Of a DNA stretch of 64,000 nucleotides, positions 56,888-64,000 are shown one piece after another. The stretch covers positions 181,081 to 245,080 of the forward strand of contig LSRX01000134.1 of assembly GCA_001939145.1 (NCBI GenBank), given 5' to 3'. How positions within the stretch are numbered: position 1 is the stretch's first letter; each line of letters begins with the position of its first letter. This stretch comes from Symbiodinium microadriaticum. Taxonomy: Eukaryota; Sar; Dinophyceae; Suessiales; Symbiodiniaceae. Under the pieces are notes generated by a model, which worked only from the letters and a program-made list of their open reading frames with translations, was not told the DNA's origin and ran no database searches. The translations under genes and the position numbers were made by a program.

Positions 56888-56947
56888 GGATAGAGAACGT
56901 GCATCAGCTACGGCGGCAACGAAGAAGTGGTGTTGATGATGTTGATG
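56888..56947 (-). CDS. Candidate myosin exon upstream of the P-loop
   Basis: Minus-strand reading HHFFVAAVADARSLS resembles the myosin segment PHxFAxAxxAYRxL that precedes the P-loop. It lies in the right place and order. A GC donor after TCC leaves phase 0, as the P-loop exon requires, but the usual spacing suggests one more small exon is missing. The 5' boundary is uncertain (a CAG acceptor at about 56948). Confidence 0.5.
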
Positions 56948-57130
56948 CTGGTGATTGTTCCTTGCATGGTCTACCAAGGGCCGGTTTTCCTGCGCAGTCT
57001 TAACTGCTTTGCATCCCCCCGGGTGTTTACTTTTAGAGGGTGCGTTCATTGCAGTTCTCACGGTGAATGGCAGTGTTCCATCGCCTATGAGCCGTTACAT
57101 CGAGTAGAAATACTGCCGCGTGACATTACA

Positions 57131-57430
57131 CTATTGACTGAAGCAAGACGAGGCGCGTCTCAAGCCAGCGACGGCATCCAAGCCCACGGCGTATCTGAGT
57201 CGAATCGACATCAGCGATAGATGGAACGAATGAACAAACACAAACGCGAATCTCCGATGTGTCTGGACGGACACTCGATTGTCTGCGTAGTTGAACCCTG
57301 CGACATAAACGTCCTCGGGGCCCTGAGCCCCGAAATTCGAACCCCGGGGCCCCAGCATCTCAGATGTGATACCAGATGATACCAGGTTCTGCACCAGACG
57401 CTCTGTAGAATCTGAAAACACGTGAATGCA
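57131..57430 (-). CDS. Unassigned open frame
   Basis: About 99 codons to TAG, including TERLVQNLVSSGITSEMLGP, then GPEDVYVAGFNYADN. Unique sequence, no family recognised. The plus strand is also partly open. Low support. Confidence 0.22.
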   Translation of the reverse strand, partial: CIHVFSDSTERLVQNLVSSGITSEMLGPRGSNFGAQGPEDVYVAGFNYADNRVSVQTHRRFAFVFVHSFHLSLMSIRLRYAVGLDAVAGLRRASSCFSQ

Positions 57431-57473
57431 GCGGACAAACAGTCAAGCTGTGTCTGAAGCGTAACACTTAAAC

Positions 57474-57518
<45 letters not shown>

Positions 57519-57812
57519 CCATGTATGTATATATATATATATGTACGTACGTACGTGCGTACGTACGTATGTATGTATGCATGCATGTATGTATGAAGCA
57601 TGTATAGGGGTGTTTACAATCAGACTATAGCGTCGGGGTAAGTATAGTAAATTATCAGACTGTCATTTTGCGGTGCATGCAAGGAGACTTCAGTACAGCT
57701 TTAAAATCAGACACCCCCCCCCCCCAATCATCTGGGGCAGAGAACTTCTCTAAGTCCACCGGGCTGAAAACAACAACCGCGAGCTTCGACAGCAGCCTCC
57801 CACCTAGCTATC

Positions 57813-57918
57813 CCTGAGAGTCCACGAACCCAAATAGCAGATACAACGGCTCGAAAATACCTCTATAGGGACTACATTTAAGGCCAAAGTATATACTATT
57901 TGGGCACATGGACCCTTG
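57813..57918. mobile_element. MITE-like family M3
   Basis: Left end CCTGAGAGTCCACGAACCCA, right end TACTATTTGGGCACATGGAC; the centre shares GGCCAAAGTATATACTATTT with other copies. Confidence 0.65.
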
Positions 57919-58448
57919 GGGTATGAGGCCCAATGGGCAAAACTTGCGAAGCAAAATGCCTGAGTGAGGAGCTCAAGGGGAGTAGGGTTTAGGGTTCAGG
58001 GTTTAGGGTTCAGAGTTAGCCAACACCCTTAACCTTAAGGCCCGTGCCGTGGAACCTACCACATCCTGAGAAATGCGTCTTGATCCGACCCTGCAACAAG
58101 CACACCGAGACGAATAGCACTCTTCATAAAAAAAAGTCCTCAAGACTTGCAAAGGAGTTCGGAGACTCATGGAATGGTGGTACGTGGTTTGTTGGTATGT
58201 TTTGGTATAAGTCGCGTGCGGGGCCATAAGTAGGTACGGCTATAAGACACTTACTCGTACACTGAGACAAAAAAGCTCTCATTGAGTCATCAAAAAGTCC
58301 CATGACACTGCCCGCACGGCTTACTGGAAACCCTAAACCCTCTTACCTTAAACCTCAAACCTTCAATGCTGGCCCAGTGCGGACTTGCTGAGGCTGCGAC
58401 ATGTGAGGAGGCAACTCCTGAGTTCAGTTAGCCAGTAAACAACCCTAG

Positions 58449-58556
58449 TTAAAGGAAACTACAGGTGGGGAGTTTAGGCTATATAGGGCTTCCATAAGGC
58501 TCCTATAAGCTATATGGACCTTCTGTAAGGCTCCTAGAACGGTAACTACCTGTGCC
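58449..58556. mobile_element. MITE-like family M5
   Basis: AAAGGAAACTACAGGTGGGG, inner TTCCATAAGGCTCCTATAAG, ending ACGGTAACTACCTGTG. The ends pair as inverted repeats around CAGGTG. Confidence 0.6.
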
Positions 58557-59449
58557 CTAAACCCCGAGAAAAAATTCCGGTGCTTAATCATAGGCCCCCG
58601 AAGTAGTTCCTTTTTATGGTTTATATTTAGAATGCTATAAGGTAATCCCAAACAGGAACTACTTAGGGGCCTTTGGGTACCGGCTTGAAAGCCGAACCGC
58701 TGGCTGTACTTCTGTCATGCGCCTCCAAAGGGGTTCCTGTAAAGGTTCCTTTCAGGGTTCCTCCAAGCCTTCAGGGTTATATGGGTTGTTTAAGTATTGC
58801 TGGTGAAACCAAGAAGGATATGGGGTTTGTACGAAACAGACCACCTTCACAAATCTATTTGAGTCTATTTGTGGTTGGTACACCCTCCTTATTACCATTG
58901 TCATTACTCTAACAATGCCTTATCATCCGCCGTATCGGCTGTAGCTCACATTTGTTTGCTAAGGGCCCAACTACGCCTGAATGCCTACTTCGAGCTGTTC
59001 GAAACGCCGGGGACAGAACATACAGTAGGGCTTCTAGGCTTTGAAGTCAACTTTGGAACCAACGAAGACAGTACCTATCTGCCCTAGACACTATAGGCCC
59101 CATGCGATACAGCTTCTGCGGACAACATACGTCCTGGCCCCCGGAAACCCAAACCCTAAGCTTGGCCCTAAGCCCTGAGCCCGAAATCCTAAGCCCCTAA
59201 ACCGGTAAACCCTAAATCCCCCAAACCCTAAGACCCTCAGACCCTAAGAGACCGAGGCCTAATGTAGAAAATTAGGTTTTACAGGGTTTAGGGTTTAGGG
59301 TAGAGGGGGTAGGGTTTTACCCTATGAGCATGACGGTCTGAGGGCTCCGCCATAGAATCCGCAGCCGCACTGTCACGAGCAAGCAGAGGATTGGGATTCA
59401 CGGTTCAGGCTACTACAGTTTAGGGTATTAGGGTTCAGGCTTTGATATG

Positions 59450-59526
59450 CTTTAAATTTATAGGGGCCTTTACATTGTGATCTTGAGGTATATATTCCTT
59501 AATTAATACTACTGGGCTTTGCAGGG
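59450..59526. mobile_element. MITE-like family M1, degraded copy
   Basis: TTTAAATTTATAGGGGCCTT and GAGGTATATATTCCTTAATT resemble the centre and right arm of M1. Ends are eroded. Confidence 0.5.
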
Positions 59527-59600
59527 TGATGTCTTAGAGAGTCCTTGAAGCAGGGGGCTCTTAGATAGCCAGGCCGGCGGCGGATTTTAATGTTTGGATC

Positions 59601-59705
59601 TGGGAGTTTCCGAAAATAAGGGGTACCTTGTTCTGGGGTCCTTATAACAAGGATCCTACTATGTAGGGTCCTATATTGGGGTTCCCTTACTTTCGGAAAC
59701 CCCCA
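59601..59705. mobile_element. MITE-like family M2
   Basis: TGGGAGTTTCCGAAAATAAG at the left and TTACTTTCGGAAACCCCCAT at the right. Closest to the copy at 51745. Confidence 0.7.
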
Positions 59706-59832
59706 TCTTTCATCACGATGGTAGCCTGATCTACACTGCCTCGTAATCGCTCCTCCCTGTTATCGTCTTGGGGGCTGATCTCGTTCAAGTGCAACGGCAG
59801 AGCCGCATGTTGTGCTATAGTGGTCTGAGTCG

Positions 59833-59895
59833 GGCCCTTTAATAGAGTCCTTGTGGTCCTTAATAGTGGGTATTTAGGGTATGTTAGGGTTGGGG
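59833..59895. repeat. Dispersed repeat M7
   Basis: Second copy of the repeat at 33426-33486, sharing CCCTTTAATAGAGTCCTT and AGTGGGTATTTAGGGTAT. Confidence 0.5.
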
Positions 59896-60770
59896 GGTCT
59901 AGGTAAGCCGAAACCCTAAGCCGTACACGACCCCAAACACTGTGGTACCCCAGGACAACTGTACTCAACAATCTCAAACACCCTAGAACTCAAAGCCCCA
60001 CAACCCTATGCACCCCATTAAGGCGAAAGACCATTGACCAAACAGAACCCTAAAAAACCCTAGAAACCCTAAACCCTAAAAACCCAGCGCCTATACCTCT
60101 GCAGGTAGTTTGAGGCATAGATCGGCCTGGCAAGTCGGTTTGGCGGTGGAATTTAGGGTTTAGGGTTTATAGGGCTTATAGGGTTTATGGTTTAGGGTTT
60201 GCGGCTCCTTCTTTCCTTAAAGCAATGCAGATGGTTGAAGGCCACATGAAGGGCTTGGTTTAGGGACTTGGGTTTTAGGCTTTGGAGTTCCGGGGCTTTG
60301 GGTTCAGAGTCGCAGCGCCGAGCTGGAGCATGTTTTTTCCTAATCTACGCGTTTTATCGTTATACGTTCTACTCGTCAGAGGTGCAAGTCTGCAATCAAC
60401 AGAATTAAACACCGGAAAAAGCTTGGAAGTGTACTCCACGATAAACCCGTAGGCAATCGACATCGGAAAGACCGCAGTACAGGCGGGTTCAGCACGTTCG
60501 GCAACAACACAGGCCTGAAGTTTGCGCGATAGCTGGCCGGGTCGCCCAGCCGCAGCAATTTAAGAATGAGTTCGGGTTTAGGTTTAGGGTTTAGGACCCT
60601 AAACCCTAAACCCTAAACCCTTCCATCCTAAATCCTTTAAATTTGTTAGCACAAGCGTATACTCGAGGACATCCCGAACTCAACAACTCGCCACACCGGG
60701 GATAGGCTTGGGTGCGTAGGGTCACGAACCTTCCGCTGACATACTTCAAGGGTTTATAGGGTTTAGGGCT

Positions 60771-60881
60771 AAGGGTCCATGTAACAGGATATACTTTGGC
60801 CCCAAAGTTTCAAAGTACCTATACAGCGACGACTTTCAGGCCAAAGCATGGCATGCACTCTTTGGGCACATGGACGCTTAG
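60771..60881. mobile_element. MITE-like family M3
   Basis: AAGGGTCCATGTAACAGGAT and CTCTTTGGGCACATGGACGC as ends. A further GTATACTTTGGC fragment follows just to the right. Confidence 0.65.
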
Positions 60882-61039
60882 GGTTATATAGTGTATACTT
60901 TGGCTTTAAAGCGGTTCCTACAAAGGTGCATTAGGGTCAGTTTACAATAAATGGCGATGGGTACAGGGAACCCTATAACCTTATGGTACCTAACAACACT
61001 TCATAGAACTGCTATAACAACATTAGGGACTGCTGACAT

Positions 61040-61042
61040 CTA

Positions 61043-61107
<65 letters not shown>

Positions 61108-61195
61108 GCTACTACCACTACTACTACTACTACTACCACCACTACTACCACTACTACCACTACTACCACTACTACTACCACTACTACTACTACTA

Positions 61196-61238
<43 letters not shown>

Positions 61239-61270
61239 CACCACCACCACCACCACCACCACCACCACTA
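61040..61270 (+). repeat. ACT / CCA microsatellite
   Basis: ACT units, then CAC units, followed by GTTCGAGTTC-type repeats at 61325-61500 and GCT repeats at 61805-61850. Confidence 0.95.
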
Positions 61271-61804
61271 CTCCTACTCGTATTAGTACAAATATACGAC
61301 GAGTATCACCGCGACGGGGGGTGTCCAGTTCGAGTTCGGGTTCGAGTTCACGTTCCCAACTCCCGGACATGTTAGCCGGGAGGGGACTTAAATGTTCGAG
61401 TTCGAGTTCAGGGTCAGGAAGGGTAGAGGGTCGAGAGGCGAGGGACGGGGACGGCGTGGTCTCGAACTCGAACTCGAACACTTCGAGTTCGAGCTCGGGT
61501 AGGGTTCCTAATGAATTAAAGTGCATGGCTTAAGGGGTTGTGGAGTCTCTGAAACCCTAAAGGGTTGTGGAGTCTCTGAAACCCTAAACCCCTAAAGCCC
61601 TAAACCGTAAACCCCTAAACCCTAAACTCCTCAAGCTGAGGCCCCGACAGTGACTGGAATGGGTTCACTGCAATCATGATCCGTGCCACACGGGTGTAAA
61701 CCTGGTCAGAAGAACTACCACGGTGGCAGTGAGCGGCTTGAGGTGGTGGTGGCGGTGGCGGCGAGGGTGGGGAACTTGCTGGCTATAGTGCTGGTGTGGT
61801 GGTG

Positions 61805-61849
<45 letters not shown>

Positions 61850-61961
61850 AGCTGGTGCTAAAAAGTTCAACTCAACTTCAAACCCGCAGATTTCTGCGCG
61901 AATACCACGCGCACTGTCACCCTGTACGTACGCCCATGATGTCCTAAACCCTAAATCCTAC

Positions 61962-62099
61962 GGTCCTACATCCCGTGTGTGTAAGCCCATGATGACCACT
62001 TCGGCCTGCTAGTCCGAAAGCTCTCGGCACCCAAAGCCATTCGCGGGAAGCTCTCTGCATCAAATGTATATGGATTTTCAACTTCATCACCAAGAGTGC
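61962..62099 (-). CDS. Candidate exon, unknown gene
   Basis: GC, then TLGDEVENPYTFDAESFPRM, then ALGAESFRTSRPKWSSW, after an AAG|G acceptor, with a possible |GCCGAG or |GTAGGA donor. Protein-like and not low complexity. It could belong to the 5' part of the myosin or to a neighbour. Confidence 0.35.
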
Positions 62100-62589
62100 C
62101 TTAGCCACACACCTGAAAACCCAAAACCATGAAAGGCTTCTCTAGATGTTCCTCGCTCCTGGGTCTTTAGGCAATGGTCACGGGGTCTAGGTAAGCCCTA
62201 GTCCCGAACCGCCACACCCAAGTCTGCACCCAAGCCCTAGACCAAACGATCTCAATAACCTTCCGGATGCTTGTACTCACCCGCGAAACCGCTGAACCCC
62301 AAAACCGTAAAACTATATCCACAACGATACCCGCAACCCTAAACCAGTCCGGAACCCCAAACCCAAAGTCTTAAAGCCCGTCCACGAGCTATCGCTACCT
62401 AAACCCTAAACCCTAAACCCTATAAACCCTATAAACCCTATAAGCCCTAAAATCCTGAACCCTAAACCCTATAAACCCTATAAGCCCTATAAGCCCTAAA
62501 CCGCCCTAAACCGCTTGCGCCTGCGTCTTGCTGTATCTCACCCGCACGGTGTGGAGAAGGGCAGCCTGCCGGAAGGCCCCGGGTGAAGC

Positions 62590-62720
62590 AAGTGCTCCCT
62601 TAAAGGGCTCCCTTAAAGGGCTCCTTATATAAAGGGCTTCCTTAAAGGGCTCCTTAAAGGGATCTACTATAAGGGCGCCTTAAAGGGTTCCTTAAAGGGA
62701 TCTTTATAGGGGCTCCCATA
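62590..62720 (+). repeat. AAAGGGCTCCTT tandem repeat
   Basis: About eight imperfect units of AAAGGGCTCCTT, related to the array at 33670. Confidence 0.6.
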
Positions 62721-63079
62721 AGCACGGGGTTCACTGTATAGGGTTTGGGGTTTTGGGTGTAGAGTTTGCTAAGGGCTCCTTTAAAGGTTTCTATAAGGCT
62801 ACTGTAAGGGTTCTTTATCAAGGAGTACTTGGAGCTTCATGGGACTTAGTAAGCACAGCAGAAAGAAAGTTAACTCGGGGATATACCTAGCTATAAATAT
62901 CGTTACCCTACTTATAAGCCTAGTTACTAAATCCCTTGAACCTTTCAGTAAGGTTTAGGACTCCAAGGACCCACTTCTTAGGGCTTTTGGGCTTGCATGC
63001 CTATAGAACATAAAACAACACCCTAAACCCTACAGCCTATAGCGTTCCAACCCCTGAACCCGAAACCTTATAATTACGA

Positions 63080-63178
63080 CTGTTGATATAAATCCTGCAT
63101 TACCCCTAATAAGGAATGTACCATAATTCCCATAGTTTAGGGTCCTTCAGGTAATGCAGGATTTATATCATCAACAGT
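63080..63178. mobile_element. MITE-like family M4
   Basis: ACTGTTGATATAAATCCTGC at the left and GCAGGATTTATATCATCAAC at the right, a near-perfect inverted pair of about 26 bases. The best preserved copy. Confidence 0.75.
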
Positions 63179-63419
63179 ATGATTAACTGTAGGAGCCGCT
63201 CTTCAAGTCTAAGTAGGAGCTTGCCTTTAACATCAACACATCCCCATTCCGATTTAGGGTTTGGGGCTTTTTAGGGTTTAGGGTTTGGCCCGCCTGGTTC
63301 ACTTCTTCCAGGGTGCAAATGTCATCAACGCCTTCCCGACAAGATGTCCGAGAGTTGGGGTTGGGCGGGTGGAGTGCTGGCGCACACCTGTCTTGCGTGC
63401 AGGCATATACATAGATATA

Positions 63420-63770
63420 TAATACACACACACACACACGCGTGTCGGTATTGGTACGTATGGATGGGGCGTGGCTGATGCATGCATACATGCATGCATA
63501 TAAATATAAATAAATAAATATATATATATATATAGACATATATCTATACACACACATACATACATGCATGCATACATACATACATGCATATGTGTGTAAA
63601 TACATATTTAGATACATACATGCATACAAACCTACATGCATGCATGCATACATGCACACATGCTTACATGCATGCATGCATGCATACCTCTACATATGTA
63701 TATGTATATATGTATATATATATATACGTACATGCATACATATATATATATATATATGAGAGAGGCACCT
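63420..63770 (+). repeat. CA / TATG / ATAC microsatellites
   Basis: ACAC run, then CATG/CATA units and AT runs. No gene. Confidence 0.9.
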
Positions 63771-63819
63771 TTAGGGTCTATTTGACGCCCTACTTCCTTC
63801 CTATATACTTGATAAGAAT

Positions 63820-64000
63820 TTAAATAATTGAAATAATTCAAATAATTGAAATCCGGGAACTGGGATTTCAATTATTTCAATTAACACGGCGACCCAAATA
63901 ATTGAAATAGTTGAAATCGGGAAACCCAGTATTTCAATTGTTTCAATTATTTCAATTCAAGCGGCGACCCAGATAATTGAAATAATTGAAATAATTCAAA
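63820..64000. repeat. AATTGAAAT palindromic tandem array, runs off the window
   Basis: Alternating AATTGAAAT and ATTTCAATT blocks form hairpins, separated by CGGCGACCCA spacers at about 63891 and 63962. At least two and a half units are visible. Confidence 0.75.

Larger units (their letters stand above)
284..56947 (-). other. Gene span: myosin heavy chain (motor domain), many small exons
   Basis: Actin-based motor ATPase. Read right to left on the minus strand, the exons listed below give the P-loop, loop 1, switch I, the upper 50K region, switch II, the lower 50K region and the FGIRHFAGD segment in the standard myosin order. The reading phase matches across almost every junction from 54500 to 8017. 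About 23 of 28 confident donors are GC; GT is used after 46117, 31004 and 8017, and GA probably after 45336. Most exons begin with G after AG. This fits known dinoflagellate splicing. P-loop GESGAGKT, switch I NNNSSRFGK and switch II DIAGFE are intact, so the motor should bind ATP. One exon (23100-23147) has an in-frame TAG. The true start, the tail and the myosin class are not resolved; the span ends are the outermost candidate exons. Confidence 0.88.
57920..61030. other. No gene seen: MITEs and telomere-like patches
   Basis: Holds M5 (58449), M7 (59833), M1 (59450), M2 (59601) and M3 (60771) copies plus short CCCTAAA/TTTAGGG patches. Several short open frames have no coding character. Confidence 0.6.

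Noticed and set aside
63820..64000. CRISPR-like array
   Set aside because: Repeats are AT-rich hairpins with no unique spacers, in a eukaryotic context.

Overview
The window looks like dinoflagellate nuclear DNA, most likely Symbiodiniaceae or a close relative. The grounds are: a spliceosomal gene whose 5' splice sites are mostly GC (a few GT, one probable GA) and whose acceptors are mostly AG|G; two intronless genes with a ubiquitin-like N-terminus and RCC1-like repeats of the form FAAILGDGSVVTWG, a family common in Symbiodinium-type genomes; and TTTAGGG-type telomere-like repeats throughout. It is accessory-rich eukaryotic DNA with low coding density. There are three assembly gaps (9339-9597, 23875-24043, 37844-38705) and a few single Ns.

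The main content is one very large myosin heavy-chain motor gene on the minus strand. I assembled it exon by exon. From right to left it gives the P-loop (LISGESGAGKTE, split over two exons), loop 1, FGNAMT, switch I (RNNNSSRFGK), ERNYHIFFQL, VFSIVAAILMMGN, YGRLFKWL, switch II (DIAGFESFEHNS), LEQLFINLSNE, LQQHFNNHIF, GILSVLDEE and FGIRHFAGD. Twenty-eight exons of 16-74 nt lie between 54500 and 8017, and the reading phase agrees at essentially every junction. A candidate N-terminal exon lies near 56.9 kb. Candidate C-terminal motor, converter and neck exons run from 7.8 kb to the left edge. One exon carries an in-frame TAG.

The introns make up most of the window. Many start near the donor with TTTAGGG-type arrays and end near the acceptor with CCCTAAA-type arrays, so exons sit as short unique islands between inverted telomere-like repeats. 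The introns also hold at least a dozen families of short inverted-repeat (MITE-like) elements, long microsatellites, a perfect 55-bp satellite, and several open or decayed coding fragments, all on the same strand as the myosin. The two UBL-RCC1-like genes (28046-29512 and 42543-44051) are complete and intronless and lie inside myosin introns on the same strand.

Right of about 57 kb I see only MITEs, microsatellites, telomere-like patches, one candidate exon at 62 kb and an AATTGAAAT palindromic array at the very end. Exon boundaries come from reading frame, phase and splice-site rules only. No transcript or database evidence was available.
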